This document shows positions 1 through 8,206 of a DNA stretch of 25,104 nucleotides, in pieces. Each line of letters opens with the position of its first letter. Position 1 is the stretch's first letter. The notes beneath the pieces are model-generated. The model did no database searches, had not been told where the DNA came from, and saw only the letters and a program-made list of their open reading frames with translations. A program made the translations under genes and the position numbers. The stretch comes from Bacillota bacterium (lineage in GTDB: Bacteria > Bacillota_C > Negativicutes > JAEYSJ01): assembly GCA_023434855.1 (NCBI GenBank), contig JAEYSJ010000320.1, positions 1 through 25,104 of the forward strand, written 5' to 3'.

Positions 1-1
1 G

Positions 2-1021
2 GTCAGCGTGCTTTTAGCTGCACAATACCGGTTGCAGCCGTTTTATCAGGATATTCGTACAGTATTTACCATCCACAACATGGCCTACCAAGGAATATTT
101 AACAAAGAAATTCTGACGGATTTACTGGGACTTGGCTGGGAATATTTTACTGACGAAGGCGTGAAATTCAATGGCCAGGTAAGTTTCCTGAAAGGAGGGC
201 TGGCGTTTGCCGACCGCATTACCACAGTCAGCAAAGCTTATGCTGAGGAAGTACAAAGCCCTGAATTTGGGGAAGGACTGGACGGTTTTTTGCGCGCAAA
301 AAGGATTGTGGTGTCAGGCATTTTAAACGGAATTGATCCTAAAGATTACAATCCGGGTAGTGATCCAATGATTTTTGTAAATTATAACGGACGTTGCCTG
401 AAGAGGAAGCAGGAGAATAAAACGAGACTCCAGGAAGCATTAAATTTACCGGCAAGCGATGATTTGCCGCTTGTCGGTATAGTCTCAAGCCTGACAACAG
501 TTAAAGGGCTCGATTTACTCATTGGGGCACTGGACGGTTTACTGGCGCTTGATGTACAACTGGCAGTGCTGGGTACCGGAGATGAGCGTTATCAAAATCT
601 TTTGGCCAGGGCAGCGGCACAATACCCGGAAAGGCTGGCCGTCCGGATTATGGATGACAATAGTTTGGCTCACAAAATTTATGCGGGAGCAGATATTATG
701 CTTATGCCTTCCTATTTTGAACCCGGCGGCACGGATCCGATCAATGCGATGCGTTACGGCACCATACCAATTGTGCGCTCTACCGGGAGTATGAAGGATG
801 TTGTCCGGTCTTACCGTAAAGACAAAGGGATAAGCAATGGTTTTAGTTTTTCCGGCGATAATGATGTGGACATGTTATCGGTTGTGCAACAGGCTGTCGA
901 TCTATACCGCAACAAAAAAGTCTGGTCCCAAATTATGCGTAATGCTATGAAAAGCAATTACAGCTGGAAGGAAGCGGGGGCAGAGTATCAAAAGCTGTAC
1001 CGGCAACTTTTAAGAAAATAG
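2..1021 (+). CDS. glgA: Glycogen synthase paralogue, copy 1 (5' end outside window; altered active site)
   Basis: This is the C-terminal two thirds of a GT5 glycogen/starch synthase, which normally transfers glucose from ADP-glucose to a glucan end. The frame is open from base 2 with no stop, and alignment to the second GlgA in this window (17960-19501) shows that residues equivalent to its Val140 onward are present, so the true start lies upstream. Conserved family blocks are visible: IHNMAYQGIF, SFLKGGLAFAD, GLDGFL, SGILNGID. The nucleotide-sugar binding half is abnormal. The usual SRLT..KG motif reads SSLTTVKG (Arg to Ser, codon 488-490). EPCG reads EPGG (725-727). The following G.GQL block reads GTDPIN, and TGGL reads TGSM (788-790). 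The frame is otherwise intact. It may be a non-catalytic, regulatory or altered-specificity paralogue. Family assignment is certain; activity is doubtful. Confidence 0.93.
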   Translation, partial: VSVLLAAQYRLQPFYQDIRTVFTIHNMAYQGIFNKEILTDLLGLGWEYFTDEGVKFNGQVSFLKGGLAFADRITTVSKAYAEEVQSPEFGEGLDGFLRAKRIVVSGILNGIDPKDYNPGSDPMIFVNYNGRCLKRKQENKTRLQEALNLPASDDLPLVGIVSSLTTVKGLDLLIGALDGLLALDVQLAVLGTGDERYQNLLARAAAQYPERLAVRIMDDNSLAHKIYAGADIMLMPSYFEPGGTDPINAMRYGTIPIVRSTGSMKDVVRSYRKDKGISNGFSFSGDNDVDMLSVVQQAVDLYRNKKVWSQIMRNAMKSNYSWKEAGAEYQKLYRQLLRK

Positions 1022-1107
1022 GTTGGTCAGGCACCAATAGAGCCTTTTAGCATACTATAAATCAAGTTTTAAGATAACAACGTATTGTTCAGCTATTTGT
1101 GTATAGT

Positions 1108-1114
1108 AGGAGGT
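1108..1114 (+). promoter_or_regulatory. Ribosome binding site of glgP1, fixes a TTG start
   Basis: AGGAGGT lies 6 bases before the TTG at 1121. The longer reading frame that begins with TTG at 1085 has no such site, and the protein from 1121 begins TDKEKFK, matching the N-terminal level of the other phosphorylases. Confidence 0.85.
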
Positions 1115-1120
1115 GGAACT

Positions 1121-3553
1121 TTGACCGATAAAGAAAAGTTTAAGGCCGACTTTATCAAAATACTTCAAACTATGCATGGTAAAAGCCTGGACGAAGCAAC
1201 TATTAACGACAAGTATATAGCTTTGGGAGTTGTTATTCGCGATTATATAAGTAGGAACTGGATTCAAACCAATAAACAATACAGCGAAAAAAGCGCAAAA
1301 CAAATATACTACTTTTCGATAGAGTTTTTATTGGGTAAGTTATTGGGTATGAATATGCTGAATTTGGGAGTCAGGGATAATTGGCAAGAGGCTTTGGCTG
1401 AACTGGGGATCAACCTTGAAGACTTAGAAAGTGAAGAACCGGACCCAGGGTTGGGCAATGGCGGCCTTGGACGATTGGCTGCCTGCTTTTTAGACTCTAT
1501 GGCGGCTCTGAATCTGCCAGGTCACGGCTGTGGCATCAGATATAAATACGGCTTATTTGAACAGAAAATTGTCAATAACTATCAAGTTGAGCTACCGGAT
1601 AATTGGCTGAAGGAGGGTTACATCTGGGAGTACCGCAAACAGGATAAAGCGGTGGAAATAAGATTTGGCGGCACAATAACCAAGGTGGAACAGCCTAATG
1701 GCCGGCTGTTGTTTATTAATGAGGATTACGAGGCAGTTCTGGCCGTGCCTTACGATATTCCGATAATTGGCTATAAAAATAACACTGTTAATACTCTGCG
1801 GCTATGGAGTGCTGAGCCAACAAAGACGGATTTTGACCTATCGTCCTTTAACAGGGGTGAATATCTTAAGGCGGTAGAGTATAAACATTCAGTGGAGAGA
1901 ATCTCTAAAATTTTGTATCCGGATGACACTTATTATGAAGGGCGATTGCTCCGGCTTAAACAGCAATACTTTTTTGTATCAGCAGGACTGCAAAGTATCA
2001 TTAGACGTTTTAAACGCAAAAACCGGGGTTTCAAAGATTTACCGGATAAGGTCGCTATACATATCAATGATACCCACCCGGCACTTGCTATTCCGGAATT
2101 AATGCGCCTGTTGATGGATGAGGAAGGGTTAGGCTGGGATGTGGCGTGGAACCTTATGGTAAATACCATTTCATATACAAATCATACTATTATGCCTGAA
2201 GCGTTGGAAACTTGGCCGGTTGAGATGGTAAAAACGCTGCTGCCCAGGATATATATGATAATTTGCGAAATTAATGAACGGTTATGCCGAGATATATGGA
2301 ATAAACACCCAGGGGACTGGAACATGATTAGGGAAATGTCCATAATTGTCGATGATAAGATATTTATGGCCCGTCTGGCAGTTGTGGGCAGTTACAGTGT
2401 CAATGGTGTTGCACAGATCCATACTGATATATTGAAAAAGCATACACTTGGTCATTTTCATAACTATTATCCCCACAAATTTAACAATAAAACAAATGGA
2501 ATTACCCATCGCCGGTGGCTGCTCAAAGCCAATCCGCTATTAACCAGATTGATTAATGAGTCAATCTGGCACAGCTGGATAAAACATCCCGGTGATTTGG
2601 TAAATCTTTTGCAATACGCTGATGATAGCGCTTTTCAAGAAAAGTTTGCGGATATAAAACGAGTAAACAAAGCAATTCTTGCCAAACACATCAAGGAAAA
2701 ATACAATATCAGTCTGAACCTAGACTCCGTATTTGATGTGCAAATCAAACGTATTCATGCCTATAAACGCCAAATAATGAATACTTTCCATATTATGGAC
2801 TTATATAATCGATTGCGGGAAAATCCCGATCTGGATATCGTCCCCCGGACCTATATTTTTGCCGGCAAGGCGGCACCAGGTTATTATATAGCTAAACAAA
2901 CGATAAAGTTGATAAATACACTGTCATCCATTATTAATAATGACAAGACAATTAAAGAAAAACTTAAAGTTGTGTTTCTGGAGAATTATAGTGTATCTCT
3001 GGCGGAAATGGTTTTTCCGGCGGCAGACGTTAGTGAACAGATCTCCACTGCCAGCAAAGAAGCCTCCGGCACCGGCAACATGAAATTTATGATAAACGGC
3101 GCGGTCACTATCGGTACTTTGGATGGAGCCAATATTGAAATCAAAAATGCCGTAGGCGAAGACAATATTGTTATTTTCGGTTTGACGGCTGAGCAGGTAT
3201 TGGACTATTATCAAAACGGTGGATACAACGCCTGGGATGTATACCATAGCGATTCCCGGGTTAAGACAGTGCTGGAGCAATTGGTTAATGGCTTTTTCCA
3301 TGATGAAAGAGAAGAGTTCAGGCCGGTATATGATTATTTGCTGCACAATAATGACGAGTTTTTTGTGTTGAAGGACTTTGCTACTTATGCCAATGCCCAG
3401 GTACAGCTGGAAAATAAATATAAAGAGCAAAAATTGTGGTTAAAAATGGGGATATCGAATATTGCCCACGCCGGAATATTCTCCAGTGACAGGACAATTT
3501 CTGAATATGCTATCGGGATATGGAATGTTAAGCCGGTAATTATCACCGATTAA
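1121..3553 (+). CDS. glgP: Glycogen phosphorylase, copy 1
   Basis: GT35 glycogen/maltodextrin phosphorylase of 810 residues. It releases glucose 1-phosphate from non-reducing alpha-1,4 glucan ends and needs pyridoxal phosphate. Visible family blocks are FSIEFLLG, GLGNGGLGRLAACFLDSMA, GHGCGIRYKYG, INDTHPALAIPELMRLL, THRRWLL, the VQIKRIHAYKRQ block, and the cofactor block GTGNMKF, whose lysine is Lys655. The TTG start is chosen because AGGAGGT sits 6 bases upstream. It follows glgA1 by 99 bp and is itself followed by a long inverted repeat and a strong terminator, so it probably ends the transcription unit that includes glgA1. It resembles GlgP3 more than GlgP2 by eye, for example in the shared NNTVNTLRLW and YKHSVERI stretches. 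All catalytic blocks look intact. Confidence 0.96.
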   Translation: MTDKEKFKADFIKILQTMHGKSLDEATINDKYIALGVVIRDYISRNWIQTNKQYSEKSAKQIYYFSIEFLLGKLLGMNMLNLGVRDNWQEALAELGINLEDLESEEPDPGLGNGGLGRLAACFLDSMAALNLPGHGCGIRYKYGLFEQKIVNNYQVELPDNWLKEGYIWEYRKQDKAVEIRFGGTITKVEQPNGRLLFINEDYEAVLAVPYDIPIIGYKNNTVNTLRLWSAEPTKTDFDLSSFNRGEYLKAVEYKHSVERISKILYPDDTYYEGRLLRLKQQYFFVSAGLQSIIRRFKRKNRGFKDLPDKVAIHINDTHPALAIPELMRLLMDEEGLGWDVAWNLMVNTISYTNHTIMPEALETWPVEMVKTLLPRIYMIICEINERLCRDIWNKHPGDWNMIREMSIIVDDKIFMARLAVVGSYSVNGVAQIHTDILKKHTLGHFHNYYPHKFNNKTNGITHRRWLLKANPLLTRLINESIWHSWIKHPGDLVNLLQYADDSAFQEKFADIKRVNKAILAKHIKEKYNISLNLDSVFDVQIKRIHAYKRQIMNTFHIMDLYNRLRENPDLDIVPRTYIFAGKAAPGYYIAKQTIKLINTLSSIINNDKTIKEKLKVVFLENYSVSLAEMVFPAADVSEQISTASKEASGTGNMKFMINGAVTIGTLDGANIEIKNAVGEDNIVIFGLTAEQVLDYYQNGGYNAWDVYHSDSRVKTVLEQLVNGFFHDEREEFRPVYDYLLHNNDEFFVLKDFATYANAQVQLENKYKEQKLWLKMGISNIAHAGIFSSDRTISEYAIGIWNVKPVIITD

Positions 3554-3555
3554 TC

Positions 3556-3749
3556 GAGGCAGGTTCAAAACGCCCATCTGCGTTGTTGCCGTGGCTTCCG
3601 AGGTCCTCAACCGTGCGTACCCGAAGTATGTCACATTAATAAGATTGCCCGTCTCTTCGGCTATCTCAGATCAATGTGCGGACAAAATTCGTACGCCTCC
3701 GGCCTCGGAAGCCACGGCGCCTAGCATCTGGACATTTTTAACCTGCCTC
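3556..3749. repeat. 194-bp imperfect inverted repeat
   Basis: The left arm (3556-3637) and right arm (3673-3749) are imperfect reverse complements around a 35-base centre. The outer ends GAGGCAGGTT / AACCTGCCTC match exactly, and the internal GCCGTGGCTTCCGAGG (from 3588) pairs with CCTCGGAAGCCACGGC (from 3703). It starts three bases after the glgP1 stop and ends before the terminator. There is no convincing open reading frame and no transposase. It looks like a dispersed MITE-like or REP-like element, or a structured RNA segment; no second copy occurs in this window. Confidence 0.75.
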
Positions 3750-3771
3750 TTTATATTAAGATTGAATATTC

Positions 3772-3811
3772 ACCCGGGATGTTCGCTGCTGCGAAATGTC
3801 CCGGGTTTTTT
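3772..3811 (+). terminator. Strong intrinsic terminator after glgP1
   Basis: An 8-bp GC-rich stem ACCCGGGA (3772-3779) / TCCCGGGT (3799-3806) is extended by an inner stem TTCGC / GCGAA around a TGCT loop, and is followed directly by a run of T (3806-3811). This is a textbook Rho-independent terminator and separates glgP1 from glgB1. Confidence 0.9.
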
Positions 3812-3876
3812 GTATAAACAGGGAATGACCCACATACAATAAACAGCGTGGATTTGACGAGAGGAGTATTGGAATC

Positions 3877-5805
3877 GTGACGAATGTTTCACCGTTAAAC
3901 GACGAGAATGTGTATTTATTTCATCAGGGGACAAACTATCGCAGCTATCAGATGCTAGGAGCGCATATCTGCGAGCTGGACGGCAGCGCAGGGGTAAGGT
4001 TTGCTGTTTGGGCGCCTAATGCAAGGGAAGTACGGGTAGTGGGGATCTTCAATGGCTGGCGTGGTAAGCACCATACCATGCAGCGGGTTGGGCAGTCAGG
4101 GATATGGGAATTGTTTATTTCCGGCTTGGCGCAGGACGCTGTGTATAAATATGAAATTCACACTCACTGGGGCACAAGTTTTTTGAAAGCAGATCCATAT
4201 GCCTTTCAAGCCGAGCTGCGTCCGGGGACGGCTTCCAGAGTATATAACCTGAAGGGTTATCGCTGGCAGGATGATGAATGGCAGCGTCAGAAAAAAGTCA
4301 AGCCGGTATATGAGCGGCCTGTGCTCATCTATGAGGCTCATTTAAGTTCATGGCGGCGCAAGCCGGGAGATAATCTATTGTCTTACCGGGAATTGGCGCA
4401 CGAATTAGTGGAATATGTGGCGGAAATGGGCTATACCCATATTGAATTGCTGCCCATAGTTGAACACCCTTTTGATGGTTCATGGGGATATCAGGCTACC
4501 GGTTATTACGCCGTAACCAGCCGTTATGGTGATCCTCATGATTTCATGTATTTTGTAGACCGGTGCCATCAGAGGGGCATCGGCGTTATTCTGGACTGGG
4601 TCCCAGGGCACTTTTGCAAAGACGATCATGGGCTCAGATGTTTTGATGGCTCAGCGCTGTATGAATATAGCTGTCCTGAACGGGGGGAAAACGATCAATG
4701 GGGGACAGCCAACTTTGATTTAGGCCGTACTGAAGTGCAAAGCTTCTTAATTTCCAACGCTTTGTTCTGGTTTGATGTTTATCATGTTGACGGTCTCAGG
4801 GTAGACGCAGTAGCCAGCATGCTTTATCTTAATTATGGCAAGGAACCCGGGCAATGGACACCAAACAGCTATGGTGGTAATGGAAATCTCGAGGGCATGG
4901 CCTTTTTGCGTAAACTTAATGAAACAGTTTTTAATGCTTATCCTGATGTTTTGATGATTGCCGAAGAATCCACCGCCTGGCCCATGGTTTCCTGGCCGAC
5001 CAGTGCAGGTGGCCTGGGATTTAACTTTAAGTGGAATATGGGCTGGATGAATGACATGCTAAGCTATATGGAAAAAGAGCCGGTTCACCGCAAATGGCAT
5101 CATAATTTGGTGACATTTTCCTTTATGTATGCTTTTTCCGAAAATTTTATTTTACCGCTGTCGCATGATGAAGTAGTCCATGGTAAAAGGTCGCTGCTTG
5201 ATAAAATGCCAGGAGATTATTGGCAGAAATTTGCCAATTTGCGAGCTTTTTATGGTTATTGGATTGCTCATCCCGGTAAAAAATTACTGTTTATGGGCGG
5301 CGAATTTGGGCATTTTATTGAGTGGAAATATTACGACAGTCTCGATTGGCATTTGCTGGAATATGATATGCATAAAAAAATGCAGGAATATGTGCGGGAT
5401 CTTAATTGCTTTTACCGCCGGGAAAACTTCTTCTGGGAAATAGACTTTGACTGGCAGGGGTTTGAGTGGATTGATTGCCACGATTATTCGCAAAGCGTTA
5501 TCAGTTTTATGCGCAAAGGTCACAGTTCGCACTCGAGGGACAATGGCGGCTTAGAAAACTTTGTTATTGTTGTATGTAATTTTACGCCTGAGGTTCGGGC
5601 TGGCTATCGCATCGGGGTGCCATGCACCGGCGGGTATACAGAAGTTTTTAATAGTGACTGGGAGATATATGGTGGTTCGGGACAAAAAAATACCGGTACT
5701 TTAACTGCTGATGAGCAGCCTTGGCATGGTCAGCCCTATTCTCTTGAAATATTGCTGCCGCCATTGGCAACAATATATATTAAATATGGGAAAAGTCAGT
5801 CTTAA
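3877..5805 (+). CDS. glgB: 1,4-alpha-glucan branching enzyme, copy 1
   Basis: GH13 glycogen branching enzyme of 642 residues, which cuts alpha-1,4 chains and re-attaches them through alpha-1,6 bonds. An N-terminal CBM48-like sandwich (about residues 20-115, with [17 protein letters not shown]) precedes the barrel. Catalytic residues by motif are the nucleophile Asp310 in DGLRVDAV, acid/base Glu363 in IAEEST, and Asp431 in [25 protein letters not shown] is also diagnostic. It lacks the long extra N-terminal domain of the enterobacterial enzyme, as is usual in Firmicutes. Start is GTG with GAGAGGAG about 10 bases upstream. It is the first gene after the 3772-3811 terminator, so a promoter should lie between them, but I cannot point to a convincing one. 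Probably co-transcribed with glgC1, glgD1 and glgP2. Confidence 0.96.
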   Translation: MTNVSPLNDENVYLFHQGTNYRSYQMLGAHICELDGSAGVRFAVWAPNAREVRVVGIFNGWRGKHHTMQRVGQSGIWELFISGLAQDAVYKYEIHTHWGTSFLKADPYAFQAELRPGTASRVYNLKGYRWQDDEWQRQKKVKPVYERPVLIYEAHLSSWRRKPGDNLLSYRELAHELVEYVAEMGYTHIELLPIVEHPFDGSWGYQATGYYAVTSRYGDPHDFMYFVDRCHQRGIGVILDWVPGHFCKDDHGLRCFDGSALYEYSCPERGENDQWGTANFDLGRTEVQSFLISNALFWFDVYHVDGLRVDAVASMLYLNYGKEPGQWTPNSYGGNGNLEGMAFLRKLNETVFNAYPDVLMIAEESTAWPMVSWPTSAGGLGFNFKWNMGWMNDMLSYMEKEPVHRKWHHNLVTFSFMYAFSENFILPLSHDEVVHGKRSLLDKMPGDYWQKFANLRAFYGYWIAHPGKKLLFMGGEFGHFIEWKYYDSLDWHLLEYDMHKKMQEYVRDLNCFYRRENFFWEIDFDWQGFEWIDCHDYSQSVISFMRKGHSSHSRDNGGLENFVIVVCNFTPEVRAGYRIGVPCTGGYTEVFNSDWEIYGGSGQKNTGTLTADEQPWHGQPYSLEILLPPLATIYIKYGKSQS

Positions 5806-5869
5806 CGCCAGTGATTGATAATCCTAATATACATACCAGGAAAATGAAAGGAGGGGAAATACGGTTCTG

Positions 5870-7045
5870 ATGCGCAGAAAAGAATGCATTGCCATGCTAT
5901 TAGCTGGCGGGCAGGGCAGCAGGCTGGGGATTTTAACGCGCAAGTTGGCAAAGCCGGCCGTGCCTTTTGGCGGCAAATATCGAATCATTGATTTTACCTT
6001 GAGCAATTGCTACAACTCGGGGATTGACACTGTAGGCGTGCTTACTCAATATAAACCGTTAGCGCTGAACAGTTATATCGGCATTGGCAGCGCCTGGGAT
6101 TTAGATCGCAAGCATGGTGGCGTCTTTGTACTGCCTCCTTATGTCCGGGAAAAGGGCGGTGAATGGTACAAAGGCACGGCCGACGCTATTTATCAAAATA
6201 TTAATTTTATTGATATGTTCGATCCGGCATTCGTGATGGTATTGTCCGGCGATCACATTTACAAAATGGACTACTCCTTGATGTTGGGCTACCATAAGGA
6301 ATGTAAGGCTGATGCTACTATTGCCGTTATCAAAGTGCCATGGGAAGAAGCCAGCCGATTTGGCATCATGAATACGAATGGGGACCATCGCATTATTGAC
6401 TTTGAAGAGAAACCGCCAAAGCCGCAGAATAATTTGGCATCCATGGGAATTTACATTTTTAATTGGAAGATACTAAAAAAATATTTGCTGGTAGATAGTA
6501 AAGATACTCTTTCCTACCATGATTTTGGAAAAAATGTTATTCCTGCTATGTTGGACAACGGACTGGATATGTATGCTTATCCATTTGAAGGGTATTGGAA
6601 AGATGTCGGGACCGTGGAAAGTTTTTGGGAAGCCAACATGGATATATTGAAAGATAAGCCGGAACTGCAAATATATGATCCGGCGTGGCGCATTTATTCC
6701 GTAAATCCTACTCGTCCGCCCCATTATTTGGCCGCCGACGCTAGGATAACCTCTTCAGTAATCAGTGAAGGCTGCCAGGTTCACGGACAGGTTGACCATT
6801 CGGTAGTATTTCCTGATGTACGTATCGGTGAAGGAACAATAATTACAGATTCCATTATTATGTCCCATGTGAAGATAGGAGCAAATGTTACGATTAAGAA
6901 AGCTATAATTGGTCGCAAATGCATCATCAAGGAAGGATGTATAATCGGTGACCAGGGGGACCGGAAGGATATTACCGTAATAGCAGATAGCATGCTTTTA
7001 CCTCCCAATACCCAGGTTACCGCCAGTATGGCCAGTGATTTATAG
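5870..7045 (+). CDS. glgC: Glucose-1-phosphate adenylyltransferase catalytic subunit, copy 1
   Basis: ADP-glucose pyrophosphorylase, 391 residues. It makes ADP-glucose from glucose 1-phosphate and ATP, the committed step of bacterial glycogen synthesis. The N-terminal nucleotidyltransferase domain shows [41 protein letters not shown] (metal-binding Asp128) and FEEKP (substrate-contact Lys181). A C-terminal left-handed beta-helix with hexapeptide-like repeats begins around residue 290. ATG start; the AAAGGAGGGG ribosome site at 5847-5856 is rather far away (13 bases), but no closer in-frame start fits. It lies 64 bp after glgB1 and 31 bp before glgD1, and likely forms a hetero-oligomer with GlgD. 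All catalytic motifs are intact. Confidence 0.96.
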   Translation: MRRKECIAMLLAGGQGSRLGILTRKLAKPAVPFGGKYRIIDFTLSNCYNSGIDTVGVLTQYKPLALNSYIGIGSAWDLDRKHGGVFVLPPYVREKGGEWYKGTADAIYQNINFIDMFDPAFVMVLSGDHIYKMDYSLMLGYHKECKADATIAVIKVPWEEASRFGIMNTNGDHRIIDFEEKPPKPQNNLASMGIYIFNWKILKKYLLVDSKDTLSYHDFGKNVIPAMLDNGLDMYAYPFEGYWKDVGTVESFWEANMDILKDKPELQIYDPAWRIYSVNPTRPPHYLAADARITSSVISEGCQVHGQVDHSVVFPDVRIGEGTIITDSIIMSHVKIGANVTIKKAIIGRKCIIKEGCIIGDQGDRKDITVIADSMLLPPNTQVTASMASDL

Positions 7046-7076
7046 GGTATTAGAAAAGAGGATTGATTACAGAATT

Positions 7077-8192
7077 ATGGATGTGATGGGCGTTATTAAT
7101 CTTAACGAAGCTGATGACTGTTTGCAGGAAATTACTCAGCATCGCCCACTTGCCGCCGTACCTTTTGGCGGCAGATACCGTTTAATTGATTTTGTATTAT
7201 CTAACATGGTTAACTCTGGTATACATAATGTTGGTATCTTTGTCCAGCACAAGTACCGTTCATTAATGGACCATTTGCGTTCAGGCAAAGAATGGGATTT
7301 GGCCCGTAAGCGGGATGGCCTCATTGTATTGCCGCCTGCATATGTTAATAACCCTTTGAGAATACAACGGGGTGATGTGGAAAACTTTTATAGCAATTTG
7401 GATTATATCTACAAAAGCACTCAAAAATATGTTCTTGTTGCCGGCATCAATATGATTTGCAACTTGAATTATACCAGTGCGCTGGAGTTTCATCACCGCC
7501 GGCAGGCTGATATTACCGTATTGTATTCCGAGGAAGATTGTACCCGGACCGATTGCAGCAACGCCGTTATGCTTGAAATTGGTCCGGATGCCCGGGTTTG
7601 TGATATGCAAGTAAATCCTGAGCAGGTTAAAAATCAGAAAATATCCATGGAAATGTTTATTATGAAAAAAGATTTGTTCGTAAATTTGATTGATGGGTGC
7701 TATTCACGCGGTGATTATGATTTTGTGAAACACTGTCTCATTAAAAACTTGAACAAACTAAATGTATATGCCTACCCTCACAAAGGATATCTGGCTAGGG
7801 TAAATTCTCTGACCAGTTATTTTAAATGTAATATCGATTTACTAAAGCCCCAAATCTGGCAGGAGCTTTTTTCTCAGGCAGGGTTGATTTATACCAAAGT
7901 AAAAGACGAGCCTCCGGCCAGGTATACCAGTACCGCAAAAGTAACCAATTCATTGGTGGCAGGCGGGTGCTATATTGAAGGAACAGTGGAAAACAGCATC
8001 TTATTCAGGGGAGTAAGAGTACACAGAGACGTCCGCATAAATAATTGCATTATCATGCAAAAAAGTGAAATTGCCGGGAATACTATTTTGGATACTGTGA
8101 TTTGTGATAAAGATGTGCATATTACCGAAAAACAACTAAAAGGCGAGGTGCTGTATCCAACAGTAATAAAAAAGGGAACTGTGCTATTATAG
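7077..8192 (+). CDS. glgD: GlgD, non-catalytic ADP-glucose pyrophosphorylase subunit, copy 1
   Basis: GlgC paralogue of 371 residues that acts as partner or regulatory subunit of Firmicute ADP-glucose pyrophosphorylase. The glycine-rich nucleotide loop of GlgC is replaced by VINLNEADD, the SGDH metal site reads AGINM, and the EKP lysine motif is missing, while PFGGRYRLIDFVLSNMVNSG and the hexapeptide C-terminus are kept. The frame is open from GTG at 7035, overlapping the glgC1 end. ATG 7077 is preferred because it gives exactly the length and N-terminus of the second GlgD (MDxMGxINLNE). The ribosome site AGAGGA (7057-7062) is then 14 bases away, which is long. Followed after 14 bp by glgP2. 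Confidence 0.93.
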   Translation: MDVMGVINLNEADDCLQEITQHRPLAAVPFGGRYRLIDFVLSNMVNSGIHNVGIFVQHKYRSLMDHLRSGKEWDLARKRDGLIVLPPAYVNNPLRIQRGDVENFYSNLDYIYKSTQKYVLVAGINMICNLNYTSALEFHHRRQADITVLYSEEDCTRTDCSNAVMLEIGPDARVCDMQVNPEQVKNQKISMEMFIMKKDLFVNLIDGCYSRGDYDFVKHCLIKNLNKLNVYAYPHKGYLARVNSLTSYFKCNIDLLKPQIWQELFSQAGLIYTKVKDEPPARYTSTAKVTNSLVAGGCYIEGTVENSILFRGVRVHRDVRINNCIIMQKSEIAGNTILDTVICDKDVHITEKQLKGEVLYPTVIKKGTVLL

Positions 8193-8193
8193 T

Positions 8194-8200
8194 AGGAGGT
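8194..8200 (+). promoter_or_regulatory. Ribosome binding site of glgP2, fixes a TTG start
   Basis: AGGAGGT is placed 6 bases before the TTG at 8207 and directly after the glgD1 stop codon, the same arrangement as before glgP1. It supports the long N-terminus of this phosphorylase. Confidence 0.85.
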
Positions 8201-8206
8201 GCTGTC

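Noticed and set aside
1023..1037. Small TTGGT-CAGGC-ACCAA hairpin after glgA1
   Set aside because: Only five base pairs and a poor T run; too weak to call a terminator.
2924..3430. 168-codon open frame on the minus strand inside glgP1, with a similar one in glgP2 (10190-10594)
   Set aside because: Both are antisense to the same conserved phosphorylase segment, so the resemblance between them follows from the sense protein; no family resemblance and no ribosome site.
3591..3842. 83-codon plus-strand frame between glgP1 and glgB1
   Set aside because: It runs through the inverted repeat and the terminator hairpin; there is no ribosome site and the composition reflects the repeat.
7035..7076. 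Upstream GTG start for glgD1 overlapping glgC1
   Set aside because: The extra 14 residues are absent from GlgD2 and lie before the only plausible ribosome site.
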